Origin: Hydrogenophaga sp.
GTDB lineage: Bacteria; Pseudomonadota; Gammaproteobacteria; Burkholderiales; Burkholderiaceae_C
Assembly (NCBI GenBank): GCA_030682835.1
Contig: JAUXNG010000052.1
Location: 1 to 47,156 of the forward strand
Direction of reading: 5' to 3'
Length of the DNA: 47,156 bases
A model generated the notes under the pieces. It was not told where the DNA came from, searched no databases, and saw nothing but the letters and a program-made list of their open reading frames with translations. The position numbers were made by a program, and so were the translations under genes. Shown here in pieces: positions 8,949 through 17,064 of the stretch (positions are counted from its first letter, which is position 1; each line of letters starts with the position of its first letter).

Positions 8949-10049
8949 TCAGGCGGCCAGCCGCACCGCTGGCGCAGGGGCAGCAGCGTGTCGCGGCGCG
9001 GCCAGCATGGCGTAGAGGTTCTTCGGGTCTTCCAGCTGCGGAATCAGCGTGATGCGCTCGCCCAGGCCCAGCGCCATGGCCGTGTCGAACATGAAGCGCA
9101 GTGCGGAAAAATCTTCCAGCGCAAAGCCGACGGAGTCGAACACCGTGACCAGGTCGGCCGCCGTTCGCCCGGATCGCTCGCCACGCAGCACCTGCCAGAG
9201 TTCGGTGACCGGGAAGTCAGCCGGCTGGTGCTGGATCTCGCCTTCGATGCGCGACTGCGGCTCGTATTCCACGAACACCGCGGCCGCATCGAGGATGTCG
9301 CCGTGCAGCTCGGTCTTGCCCGGGCAGTCCCCGCCCACCGCGTTCAGGTGCATGCCGGGTTCGATCATGTCGGGCGTGAGGATGAGTGCCATCGCCTTGT
9401 CGGCGGTGACGGTGGTCACGATGTCGGCGTCGCGCACGGCGTCGGCGGTGCTGGGGCACACGGTGATGTGCAGGCCGCTGCATTCCAGGTTGGCCACCAG
9501 CTTGGCGGTGGCGGCACCGTCCACGTCGAACAGGCGCAGGGCGGTGATGCCCACCAGGTGCTGGAAGGCCAGGGCCTGGAATTCACTCTGCGCGCCGTTG
9601 CCAATCAGCGCCATCACGCGGCTGTCGGGACGGGCCAGCGTCTGCGCGGCCAGGGCCGACATGGCGGCGGTGCGCAGCGCGGTGGTGAGGGTGAGTTCAC
9701 TCAGCAGCAGCGGGGCGCCGGTGTCCACGTCGGCCAGCACGCCGAAGGCCATCACGGTGGACAGGCCGAAGCGCGTGTTGCCCGGGTGGCCGTTGACGTA
9801 CTTGAAGCTGTAGCGCTGCGCATCGGCCACGGGCATCAGTTCGATCACGCCGTCGCGCGAGTGGCTGGCCACGCGCGCTGTTTTGTCGAAGTCGGTCCAG
9901 CGCAGGAAGTCGGCGCGGATGTTGTCGGCGATGGCGGACATACAGCGGCCGAGGCCGTGGCGGCGCACCAGTTCGGCGGCTTCGGGGGCGCTCAGGTACA
10001 GGGTGCCGCGCTGGCGGAAGTGGTCAATGTCTGCGTGGAGGTGTTGCAT
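8949..10049 (-). CDS. Ornithine cyclodeaminase family protein
   Basis: 366 residues from the ATG at 10049; an upstream in-frame ATG at 10127 would put the start against the divergent regulator. The family converts L-ornithine to L-proline and ammonia using bound NAD. The Rossmann motif is seen as VMALIGNGAQSEFQ, with upstream segments KYVNGHPGNT and LSELTLTTALRTAAMSALA and downstream HLNAVGGDCPGKTEL typical of bacterial ornithine cyclodeaminases. Related members (alanine dehydrogenase, mu-crystallin, ketimine reductase) cannot be fully excluded. The Lrp-type gene reads away from it across ~98 bp, and such regulators commonly control the adjacent amino-acid catabolic gene. Confidence 0.88.
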   Translation of the reverse strand: MQHLHADIDHFRQRGTLYLSAPEAAELVRRHGLGRCMSAIADNIRADFLRWTDFDKTARVASHSRDGVIELMPVADAQRYSFKYVNGHPGNTRFGLSTVMAFGVLADVDTGAPLLLSELTLTTALRTAAMSALAAQTLARPDSRVMALIGNGAQSEFQALAFQHLVGITALRLFDVDGAATAKLVANLECSGLHITVCPSTADAVRDADIVTTVTADKAMALILTPDMIEPGMHLNAVGGDCPGKTELHGDILDAAAVFVEYEPQSRIEGEIQHQPADFPVTELWQVLRGERSGRTAADLVTVFDSVGFALEDFSALRFMFDTAMALGLGERITLIPQLEDPKNLYAMLAAPRHAAAPAPAVRLAA

Positions 10050-10147
10050 GGCTGTCTCGGGGCCGTTGGAAGAGGTTCCAGTCTGCCGGCCCGCCAAGAC
10101 AATTGAAATCGGCAAAAATGTGAACAATTGATGGATTGAATGTCAGA

Positions 10148-10600
10148 ATGACAGACTCCAATGCCACTTTGATGCACTCCATGGACGAACTCGATCAGCG
10201 ACTGATCTCCACCCTGCGCCAGAACGCCCGCCTGTCGGTGGCCGATCTGGCGCACAAGCTCAAGGTGTCGCGCGGGACCATCACCAACCGGCTGCGCAAG
10301 CTGGAAGACACCCAGGTGATCGTGGGTTACACGGTGCGCCTGCGGCCGGACGCCGAGCCCGAGCGCATCCGCGCCTGGATGGGCGTGCAGGTCGAGGGCA
10401 ACCAGACCCGCAGCGTGATCGCCAGCCTGCTGGGCGAACCCGGCGTGGCTTCGCTGCATGACACCAACGGCCGCTGGGATCTGCTGGCCGAACTGGAAGT
10501 GGGCTCGATGAACGAGCTGTCGCAGGTGCTGGAGCGGGTGCGCCTCATCAGCGGCATCCGCGGCACGGAGACCAGCATCCACCTGGCCAGCTACCGCTGA
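10148..10600 (+). CDS. Lrp/AsnC family transcriptional regulator
   Basis: 150 residues from the ATG at 10148. An in-frame TTG at 10136 and ATGs at 10172 and 10181 are alternatives and none has a clear Shine-Dalgarno. The N-terminal winged helix is the AsnC type (LDQRLISTLRQNARLSVADLAHKLKVSRGTITNRLRKLE reading through the recognition helix). The C-terminal half is the RAM/AsnC effector-binding domain ending in IRGTETSIHLASYR. By position it is the likely ornithine- or proline-responsive activator of the divergent cyclodeaminase gene; that link is inference. Confidence 0.9.
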   Translation: MTDSNATLMHSMDELDQRLISTLRQNARLSVADLAHKLKVSRGTITNRLRKLEDTQVIVGYTVRLRPDAEPERIRAWMGVQVEGNQTRSVIASLLGEPGVASLHDTNGRWDLLAELEVGSMNELSQVLERVRLISGIRGTETSIHLASYR

Positions 10601-10618
10601 GAGGCTGAGAGGCGGTAG
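10591..10618. terminator. Weak hairpin between convergent lrp and vanB
   Basis: Arms CTACCGC and GCGGTAG (7 bp, perfect) with a 14-nt loop start in the last codons of the Lrp gene and end 14 bp before the vanB stop. No T-tract is present, so termination is only a possibility. Confidence 0.3.
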
Positions 10619-10631
10619 TCAGGCGGCTCGT

Positions 10632-11603
10632 TCAGAGGTCGAGCACCAGGCGCGGGCTGCACGCACGCGAACAGCAGGGCAGAAACTGGTCGTTGGCCGC
10701 TTGCTCCTCGGGTGTGAGGTAGTGGTCGCGGTGCTGCGGCGTGCCGGCCTTCACGCCGGTCAGGCAGGTGCCACACACGCCTTGTTCGCACGACATGGGA
10801 ATGTCCAGCCCGGCCGCCTGCAAGGCCTGCAGCGCGGTCTGGTCGGCGCTCACCGTGATCACCTGCCCGCTGCTGGCGATTTCCAGTTCGAAGCGGCCGT
10901 CACCGCTGGTGTCCACCGGCGCGGCGCCGAAGAACTCGAAGTGCAGCCGTTCTTCAGGCCAGCCCTGCGCGCGGGCCGTGCCCAGCACCGCGTCCATGAA
11001 GCCTTGGGGTCCGCACACGTACAGGTGCGTGCCGGCGCTCGCCTGCTGCAGGCAGCGGGCGATGTCCAGCCGCTGTTCGGGCGCGCCATCGTCGAAGTGA
11101 TGCAGCACCTGGCCCGCGTAGGGCGCGGCGGCGATTCGCTCCACGAAGGCTGTGCGCTCGCGTGAACGCGTGCAGTGGTGCAGCTCGAAACGGGCGCCTT
11201 GTGCGGCCAGTGTTTCGGCCATGGCCAGCAAGGGCGTGATGCCGATGCCGCCGCCCATCAGCAGGTGGTGCGCCGCCGTGTCGGCCAGCGGGAAGTGGTT
11301 GCGCGGCCGGCTGACGGGCAGCAGGCTGTCTTCCGTCACCGCGTCGTGCACGGCGGCCGAGCCGCCGCGCGAAGCGGCATCGCGCAGCACACCGAGCACA
11401 TAGCGGTGGGTTTCCCCGGGTGGGTTGCACAGCGAGTACTGGCGCACCAGGCCGCCGGGCAGGTGCACGTCGAGGTGGGCGCCGGCGGTGAAGGGCGGCA
11501 GCGCGCCGCCGGCGGGGTCGACCAGTTCCAGCGTGCAGATGTCAAGGGCTTCGGCGTGCTTGCGCGCCACGCGCAGGCTCAGCTCGGGGGCGGGGATGCT
11601 CAT
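10632..11603 (-). CDS. vanB: VanB-like reductase (FMN/NAD-binding, plant-type 2Fe-2S ferredoxin domain)
   Basis: 323 residues, phthalate dioxygenase reductase family. It passes electrons from NAD(P)H through flavin and a [2Fe-2S] centre to the partner Rieske oxygenase. The flavin-binding motif RQYSLCN is at 54-60, the nucleotide-binding loop GGGIGITP at 117-124 and CGPQGFM at 197-203. The C-terminal ferredoxin domain has C272, C277, C280 and C310. The gene starts 13 bp after the VanA-like stop, so the two form one transcript. Vanillate as substrate is inferred from the partner; other aryl-O-methyl substrates are possible. Confidence 0.88.
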   Translation of the reverse strand: MSIPAPELSLRVARKHAEALDICTLELVDPAGGALPPFTAGAHLDVHLPGGLVRQYSLCNPPGETHRYVLGVLRDAASRGGSAAVHDAVTEDSLLPVSRPRNHFPLADTAAHHLLMGGGIGITPLLAMAETLAAQGARFELHHCTRSRERTAFVERIAAAPYAGQVLHHFDDGAPEQRLDIARCLQQASAGTHLYVCGPQGFMDAVLGTARAQGWPEERLHFEFFGAAPVDTSGDGRFELEIASSGQVITVSADQTALQALQAAGLDIPMSCEQGVCGTCLTGVKAGTPQHRDHYLTPEEQAANDQFLPCCSRACSPRLVLDL

Positions 11604-11616
11604 GGGCTGGCGGGGG

Positions 11617-12675
11617 TCAGGCGGTGACGGGGCTGGCGGTTTGCGCGCCGGCGCGCTCGGCCGCGACGATGCGGTCGATCACGCGGCGCGACTGCACGCC
11701 GCCGGCATCGATGTTGAGCTTGAGCAGGCCGCGATCCGGGTAGCGGGTGAGGTTGGCCTGCTGGCGCTCCAGCATTTCCAGATCCTCGGAAAAGATCTTG
11801 CCCTGGCCTTCGCGGATCTGGGCTGTGAGCGCCTTGTCCTGCGGCTTGAACTTGCGCGCCATGCCCCAGAAGTAATGCATGGAGGTGTCGGTTTCGGGGG
11901 TGATGAAGTCCACCACCACGCTGTAGACCTTGTGCTCGTCGGGTGCGTCCACGCCGCCGTGGCCGGCGTGCGCCACGCCCACCTCGATCATCACGTGGCT
12001 GGGGGGCGTGAAGCGGCAGATCTGCCAGCGGTCCACCGGCACCTCGTCGGCCAGGCCGTTGGCGCGCAGCGCGGCTTTCCAGAACGGCGGCGCGCTGATG
12101 TTTTCCATGAAACGGCTGGTGACCACACTGTCGCCGTTCATCACGGTCTTGCAGGGCACTTCGTCAATTTCCTTCTGGCCGATGCTGCTGCTGTGCACAT
12201 AGGTCTCGTGCGTCAGGTCCATCAGGTTGTCGACCATGAGCCGGTAGTCGGCCTTCACGTGGTACAGCCCGCCGCCGTAAGCCCACTCGGGGTTGTCGTG
12301 CCATTCCATGTGCGGAATCAGGGCCGGGTCGGCTTTGTCCTTGTCGCCAGGCCAGATCCAGACAAAGCCGTAGCGCTCTTCGACGGGGTAGCTGCGGATG
12401 GCCGGGAAGCCGCCCACGCGCTGCCCGGGCATGGCAATGGTCTTGCCGTCGCAGCCCATTTCCAGCCCGTGGTAGCCGCAGACCAGCTTGCCTTCGCACA
12501 CGTAGCCCAGCGAGAGCGGAGCACCGCGATGCGGGCAGAAGTCTTCCACGGCGGCCACCCGGTTCTCCAGCGCCCGGTAGAACACGATGCGCTCGTTGCA
12601 GATGACGCGGCCCAGCGGCTTGGCGTCGATCTCGTCGGCCGAACAGGCCACGTACCAGGTGTTGAGGGGGAACAT
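11617..12675 (-). CDS. vanA: VanA-like Rieske oxygenase (vanillate O-demethylase oxygenase subunit)
   Basis: 352 residues from the ATG at 12675 (MFPLNTWYVACSADEID), which has GGAGA about 6 bases upstream and the N-terminus expected for VanA; longer in-frame ATGs at 12687 and 12723 are less likely. VanA demethylates vanillate to protocatechuate and formaldehyde. Rieske ligands are C47-P-H49 and C66-G-Y-H69. The mononuclear iron site is represented by DLTHETYVH with H156 and H161. Close VanA-type landmarks such as ICNERIVFYR and the downstream VanB support the call. It is preceded by its own promoter and a palindromic operator, with a MarR-family gene just upstream on the same strand. Confidence 0.87.
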   Translation of the reverse strand: MFPLNTWYVACSADEIDAKPLGRVICNERIVFYRALENRVAAVEDFCPHRGAPLSLGYVCEGKLVCGYHGLEMGCDGKTIAMPGQRVGGFPAIRSYPVEERYGFVWIWPGDKDKADPALIPHMEWHDNPEWAYGGGLYHVKADYRLMVDNLMDLTHETYVHSSSIGQKEIDEVPCKTVMNGDSVVTSRFMENISAPPFWKAALRANGLADEVPVDRWQICRFTPPSHVMIEVGVAHAGHGGVDAPDEHKVYSVVVDFITPETDTSMHYFWGMARKFKPQDKALTAQIREGQGKIFSEDLEMLERQQANLTRYPDRGLLKLNIDAGGVQSRRVIDRIVAAERAGAQTASPVTA

Positions 12676-12718
12676 GTGTGTCTCCATGGGCGGGTGGGGG
12701 ACGAAGCCTCGGCAAAAC

Positions 12719-12773
12719 GTCATTCAGTATGCTGAATGACCGCTATTGTACGGAGCTTAGGCAGGCGTGAACA
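12719..12773 (-). promoter_or_regulatory. vanA promoter with a perfect 9+4+9 palindromic operator
   Basis: On the minus strand, TGTTCA (12768-12773) and TACAAT (12745-12750) are spaced by 17 nt and form a plausible -35/-10 pair. Just downstream lies a perfect inverted repeat at 12719-12740, arms GTCATTCAG and CTGAATGAC around a 4-nt centre. It covers the expected transcription start, where a MarR-type dimer would block initiation. The regulator gene ends 5 bp upstream of the -35, so vanAB has its own promoter. Confidence 0.7.
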
Positions 12774-12778
12774 GGACG

Positions 12779-13303
12779 TCAGGCTTCGGGTTTTCCCGAG
12801 GATTCGACGGGGGGCGGGCTGTCGTTCAGTTGCACGAACTTGCGCAGCAGGCGCAGGAATTCGGTCTGCTCGTCGGGTGCAAGCGCGCCGAGCAGCTGCC
12901 CATACATGGGCGCCACCTTGGGCAGCATCTGCGCCAAGACAGTGCGGCCGTCGTCAGTGAGCGAGAGGCTGCGCTGGCGCCGCGGCAGCAGCTCGCGCAC
13001 GATCCAGCCCTTGGCTTCGAGCCGGGTGGCGATGTCGGCGGTGGTGGAGGTGTCCAGCGCCACCCGCTGCGCCAGCGTCACCTGGTCGATGCCGGGCTCT
13101 TCTTCCAGCGCGCGCAGCAGTGCGTATTGCACCGGCGTGATCTGCCGGCCGTGCGTGTCGTGAAAGGTTGATACCGCCAGCTGGTGGGCGCGGCGGATGA
13201 GGTGGCCGGGCTCGGCGTGCAGGCCGATGGGGCTGCCGGTCGCAGCGTCCGCCTCGGGCGCGTGGGCGTCGGTGCTTGCGGGGTCGCGGCGGGGCGTTGT
13301 CAT
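12779..13303 (-). CDS. MarR family transcriptional regulator, likely of vanAB
   Basis: 174 residues from the ATG at 13303 (MTTPRRDPAS); upstream in-frame codons give a low-complexity extension and are disfavoured. The MarR winged helix is evident: LIRRAHQLAVSTFHDTH helix 1, ITPVQYALLRALEEEPGIDQ, the recognition segment LDTSTTADIATRLEAKGWIVR, and the wing PRRQRSLSLTDDGR. It lies immediately upstream of vanA on the same strand, and a perfect palindrome sits between them, so it is most likely a vanillate-responsive repressor of vanAB. Confidence 0.88.
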   Translation of the reverse strand: MTTPRRDPASTDAHAPEADAATGSPIGLHAEPGHLIRRAHQLAVSTFHDTHGRQITPVQYALLRALEEEPGIDQVTLAQRVALDTSTTADIATRLEAKGWIVRELLPRRQRSLSLTDDGRTVLAQMLPKVAPMYGQLLGALAPDEQTEFLRLLRKFVQLNDSPPPVESSGKPEA

Positions 13304-13368
13304 CGGATGGGCTGTAGGGGAAGAATGAGCGGGACTATATGCGAGCGAGCCGCCAGCGCAGCACGGCT

Positions 13369-15747
13369 TCAGGGGCCCCCGGCCGACACGTTCCACCACG
13401 CCGGCAGCAGGCGCCGCACCTCGGGGCGCGCAAAACGGTCGTCCATCAGCAGCACCACGCCCTGGTCCTGTTCGGTGCGGATCACGCGGCCGGCGGCCTG
13501 CACCACTTTCTGCAGGCCGGGGTAGAGGTAGGCGTAGTCGTAGCCGCGGCCAAAGCGCGCCTGCAGGCGGGCCCGCAGCTGCTCGTTCACCGGGTTCACC
13601 TGCGGCAGGCCGAGGGTGGCCACGAAGGCGCCGATGAGGCGGCGCCCGGGCAGGTCGATGCCCTCACCGAAGGCGCCCCCGAGCACCGCGAATCCGATAC
13701 CGGCGCCGTCGGGCTGGAAGCGCGCCACAAAGGCCTCGCGTTCGGGCTCGCTCATGCTGCGCGACTGGGCCCATGCGGGCAGTTGCGGGTGGCGCGCCTT
13801 CAGCCGCTGCAACGCCTGCTGCAGGTAGTCGAAGCTGCTGAAGAAGGCCAGGTAGTTGCCGGGCTGGGCGTGGTATTGCACGGCCATGCGGTCGACCAGC
13901 CCGTCGAGCGAGCTGGCGCGGTCGGCGTAGCGGGTGGACAGTTGCGTGTCGATGTGCACGCTGAGCTGCTGCGGGCTGAAGGGCGAGGGCACGTCGAGCC
14001 GGGCCGTGTCGGCGGGGAGACCCAGCATGTCGGCCACGAAGTCCATGGGGCTGAGCGTGGCCGAAAACAGGGTGGCGCTGTGGGCTGCCTTCCAGCGTTC
14101 TTCCAGCAGCGGGCCGGGCACCAGGCAGCGCAGGCTGATCACCGGGTGGCGCGCCGGGCTGCGCCGCCCGCCCGGGGACGGTACGGCGTCTGCCGGGCGG
14201 CTCAGGTCGCACAGCGCATGGTCACCGTGGCGCTCGGCCACGCGCTGGAAGTGCAGGGCGTCGAAATACCAGGCCTGCAGGGCGCTGTCGGGTGGCTGGG
14301 CCGGCTGCTGGGCCGGCTGCTGGGCCAGGTGGTCGGCAATGGCGGCGCAGGTGCTCTGCAGGCCGTCCAGAAATGTGGGCGGCGGCTCGGGCAGCACCTC
14401 GTAGGCGCTGGTCTGGCTGCGCGCCAGGGCAGCCCAGCGCCGGTGCAGTCGGTCGAGTGCGGGCCTGAGCGCGGTCGGTGCCGTGGCGCGCAGGGCCTGG
14501 AAGACCGCCGGGTCCAGCGAGGCGCTGTACATCTGGCGAGCGCGCTCGATCAGGTTGTGGGCTTCGTCCACCAGCAGGCCCACGCGCCAGCCCTCCGTCA
14601 CCGCGAGGCCATGGACGTGCGCGCCGATGTCAAAGAAGTGGTTGAAGTCGCCCACCACCACGTCGCTCCAGCGCAGCAGGTCCTGGCCCAGGTAGTAGGG
14701 GCACACGCTGTGCTGCAGGGCAACGTCGCGCAGCCCGGTCTTGTCGAGCCACTGCACACGCACGGCTGCCTCGCGGGCGGCGGGCAGGCGGTCGTAGAAG
14801 CCGCGGGCCAGCGGGCAGGATTCGCCGTGGCAGGCCTTGTCGGGGTGTTCGCAGGCCTTGTCGCGCGCCACGCGCTCCAGCACGCGCAGGGGTGCGGCGG
14901 CTTCGCCCACGGTTCCACGCAGGCGCGCCAGGGCATCGAGCGCGAGCTGGCGGCCGGGCGTCTTGGCGGTCAGGTAGAGCAGCTTGTCGGTGCCGGCGGC
15001 AGGTGCGGCGCGCAGCGCGGCGAAGAGGGTGGCCACGGTCTTGCCGATACCGGTGGAGGCCTGCGCCAGCAGGTGGCGCCCGGCGCGCTGGCAGCGGAAC
15101 ACCCCCGCGGTCAGCTGGCGCTGGCCGCTGCGGAAATCGTCAAACGGAAAGGGCAGGCCACGCAGCGCGGCGTCGCGCTCCCGGCGGTGCGCCTCTTCGC
15201 TGAGCGCCCATTGCCAGTAACGCGCGCACAGCCCGTCAAAAAATGCGCGCAGGGCTGCTGCCTCGTGCCACTGCGCCAGCGGGGTTTCTTCGCCGGTGTC
15301 GATGTTGAAGTAGACCAGCACCACCTCGATGCGGGCCAGATCCAGCTGCTGGCACAGCATCCAGCCATACAGCTGCGCCTGCGCCCGGTGCAGGGCGCGC
15401 TGGTTCTCGGGGATGAGGGCGGCGTCACCCCGGTGGGTCTTGATTTCTTCCACCCGCGAGAGAGCGGGGTCGAAGCCATCGGCGCGGCCCTGCACGGTGA
15501 GCGGTTCGCCCGTGTCGCCTTCGGGCTGGTAGCGCGCGCTCAGGCGCAGTTCGCGCTGGTAGCCCGCGGGGCGCCTCCCCGTGACCTCGCCGTGCCCGGC
15601 CACGCCTTCGGCGCCGGTGGGTGAGGGTGTGTAGCGCAGGTCCAGGTCGCCGCTGCGCGCGGTGAACTCGCACAATGTGCGCACCGCCACCACGCGCCCG
15701 GCGGGCGGGCACAGGTCGACGGGGGCGGGCGCGTCGGGAGCGTTCAC
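13369..15747 (-). CDS. DinG/XPD-type DNA helicase with N-terminal PD-(D/E)XK nuclease-like domain
   Basis: About 792 residues from a GTG at 15747; the start is uncertain because no Shine-Dalgarno is seen and the open frame runs on to 15909, into the divergent gene. The N-terminal ~200 residues contain VQGRADGF, VEEIKTH and QAQLYGW, the D, ExK and QxxxY elements of Cas4/RecB-like nucleases. The helicase has Walker A STGIGKT, a four-cysteine cluster segment (CEHPDKACHGESC) expected to hold [4Fe-4S], DEAH in LLVDEAHNL, and motif VI QAAGRVIRT. This fits an SF2 5'-3' DNA helicase acting in repair. A short 12-nt tandem repeat near 14294-14327 encodes PAQQ units in a linker. It diverges from another ExK protein. 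Confidence 0.88.
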   Translation of the reverse strand: MNAPDAPAPVDLCPPAGRVVAVRTLCEFTARSGDLDLRYTPSPTGAEGVAGHGEVTGRRPAGYQRELRLSARYQPEGDTGEPLTVQGRADGFDPALSRVEEIKTHRGDAALIPENQRALHRAQAQLYGWMLCQQLDLARIEVVLVYFNIDTGEETPLAQWHEAAALRAFFDGLCARYWQWALSEEAHRRERDAALRGLPFPFDDFRSGQRQLTAGVFRCQRAGRHLLAQASTGIGKTVATLFAALRAAPAAGTDKLLYLTAKTPGRQLALDALARLRGTVGEAAAPLRVLERVARDKACEHPDKACHGESCPLARGFYDRLPAAREAAVRVQWLDKTGLRDVALQHSVCPYYLGQDLLRWSDVVVGDFNHFFDIGAHVHGLAVTEGWRVGLLVDEAHNLIERARQMYSASLDPAVFQALRATAPTALRPALDRLHRRWAALARSQTSAYEVLPEPPPTFLDGLQSTCAAIADHLAQQPAQQPAQPPDSALQAWYFDALHFQRVAERHGDHALCDLSRPADAVPSPGGRRSPARHPVISLRCLVPGPLLEERWKAAHSATLFSATLSPMDFVADMLGLPADTARLDVPSPFSPQQLSVHIDTQLSTRYADRASSLDGLVDRMAVQYHAQPGNYLAFFSSFDYLQQALQRLKARHPQLPAWAQSRSMSEPEREAFVARFQPDGAGIGFAVLGGAFGEGIDLPGRRLIGAFVATLGLPQVNPVNEQLRARLQARFGRGYDYAYLYPGLQKVVQAAGRVIRTEQDQGVVLLMDDRFARPEVRRLLPAWWNVSAGGP

Positions 15748-15879
15748 GAAAGAAGGGGAGTGGCCTGGGGCGGCAGAAGGCCGGCTGATGGCCGGCGGTG
15801 GGTGCGGCGGACTTGCAGGGCATGATACTGGACATACTCCCAGTCTTTTGCCCCGTCTTCGGCCCATTTCTGCTTTGCC

Positions 15880-16680
15880 ATGGAACTGCCTTCGCTGAAC
15901 CGCCACCACCTGCGCCGCCTGCGGGAGATCTACCGCTCGGCCGGCTGGCCCTGTCAGGACATGCTGGAAGTGGAGTTGCTCGCCGCTGGCCTGGTGGAAC
16001 GCGTGACGCCGCCGCAGGGCCTGGAATGCCTGCGCGTGACCGATGCCGGCATCCGCCAGCTGGCGCAGACCTTTGCCGGCAACAAGGCCGCACGCTCACC
16101 GCACGAGACCCTGGTGGAGCAGGTCGCGCTGGCCATGGCACGCGCCGGGCGCCTGGCGTGGCGCGGGCTGGCCTTGCGCGTGCAGGTGCCGGTGGCGTCG
16201 GAAGCGGTGCTGCCGCCCGGGGCCCATTCGGCCCATGAGCCCCTGTTTGCCGACGCGGCGCCCGCGTGGCCCGACCCGGGCGAGCGGCAGGACCAGGTGT
16301 GGTGCATGGCCTGCCCCGACGTGTTTTCGATCCGCCACAGCTCGGTCGAGGCCTATCTGGAACCGGTGGTGCACGAAATCAAGGTCAGCCGCGCCGACCT
16401 GCTGGGCGACATCAAGAAGCCGGCCAAGCGCGCCGCCTACCTGGGGCTGGCGAGCGCCTGCTGGTATGTGCTGGGGCAGGACGCGCGGGGGCGCCCGATT
16501 GGCGGGCCTGACGACGTGCCGCCCGAGTGCGGCGTGCTGCTGTCGGCTGGCGGGCAGCTCACGGTGGCGCGTGAAGCGCCGCGGCGTGCCGTGGAGCGCC
16601 TGCCTTTTCATGTGTGGATGGCCCTGGCCAAAGCCGGGCCGGCGTGGCGCGAAGACGAGCCCGGCCAGGCGGCTTTCTAA
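15880..16680 (+). CDS. Uncharacterised protein with a PD-(D/E)XK (MmcB-like) nuclease signature
   Basis: 266 residues, no confident family name. The N-terminus (HHLRRLREIYRSAGW ... LECLRVTDAGIRQLA) looks like a winged-helix or helical module. The C-terminal half reads PDVFSIRHSS, then VVHEIKVSRADLLGDIKKPAKRAAYL and CWYVLG. This D...ExK arrangement with a following lysine-rich helix resembles MmcB-type DNA-repair nucleases. Catalysis is inferred from the motif only. It is transcribed away from the helicase-nuclease gene across about 130 bp and may share its promoter region and role in DNA repair. The last bases overlap a small hairpin before the convergent thioredoxin gene. Confidence 0.75.
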   Translation: MELPSLNRHHLRRLREIYRSAGWPCQDMLEVELLAAGLVERVTPPQGLECLRVTDAGIRQLAQTFAGNKAARSPHETLVEQVALAMARAGRLAWRGLALRVQVPVASEAVLPPGAHSAHEPLFADAAPAWPDPGERQDQVWCMACPDVFSIRHSSVEAYLEPVVHEIKVSRADLLGDIKKPAKRAAYLGLASACWYVLGQDARGRPIGGPDDVPPECGVLLSAGGQLTVAREAPRRAVERLPFHVWMALAKAGPAWREDEPGQAAF

Positions 16681-16696
16681 AAGGCGTCCGGCCTTT
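16680..16696. terminator. Small hairpin between convergent genes
   Basis: AAAGGC and GCCTTT form a 6-bp stem with a 5-nt loop exactly between the stop of the 266-residue protein and the stop of the thioredoxin gene. The A and T bases at its edges would give it a weak bidirectional terminator character. Confidence 0.4.
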
Positions 16697-17031
16697 CAGA
16701 GCGTGCCGGTCAGCTTCTGCAGGGCCTGCGTGATGGCGGCGCTGTCGCCGGGGCGCACCAGCTTGTCCTGCTGCTGGCCGTCCTGCAGAAACACCAGTGT
16801 GGGCCAGAGCTTGACGCCGAATGCGCGACCCAGGGGGCGGCCCGAGCCGTCTTCCACTTTCAGGTGGCGCACGCCCGGGTGCCCGGCCAGCGCCTGCCGG
16901 ATGTGGGGCTGCGCCGCGCGGCAGAAGCCGCACCAGTCGGTGCCGAACTCCAGCACGGTGACACCGGGCAGTGCGTCGACCTCTGCGCGTGTGGGTGCTT
17001 CGGTGGCGTAGGGGGCAGATGAGGTGTTCAT
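16696..17031 (-). CDS. Thioredoxin family protein
   Basis: 111 residues, a single thioredoxin fold without signal peptide, so probably cytoplasmic. The active site is WCGFC (C34, C37) instead of the classical WCGPC, and the cis-proline loop is VKLWPTLVF. The middle-position change alters redox potential in known thioredoxins, so a specialised disulfide reductase is possible. It lies 33 bp downstream of the acyl-CoA ligase gene on the same strand and is likely co-transcribed with it; no functional link is evident. Confidence 0.88.
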   Translation of the reverse strand: MNTSSAPYATEAPTRAEVDALPGVTVLEFGTDWCGFCRAAQPHIRQALAGHPGVRHLKVEDGSGRPLGRAFGVKLWPTLVFLQDGQQQDKLVRPGDSAAITQALQKLTGTL

Positions 17032-17064
17032 GGCGGTGTCCGGCGTCTGGCAGCAGTCCCCGTG

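Noticed and set aside
14294..14327. Short tandem repeat, possible CRISPR or VNTR
   Set aside because: Only about two and a half 12-nt units inside the helicase gene, encoding a PAQQ linker. No spacers and no array.
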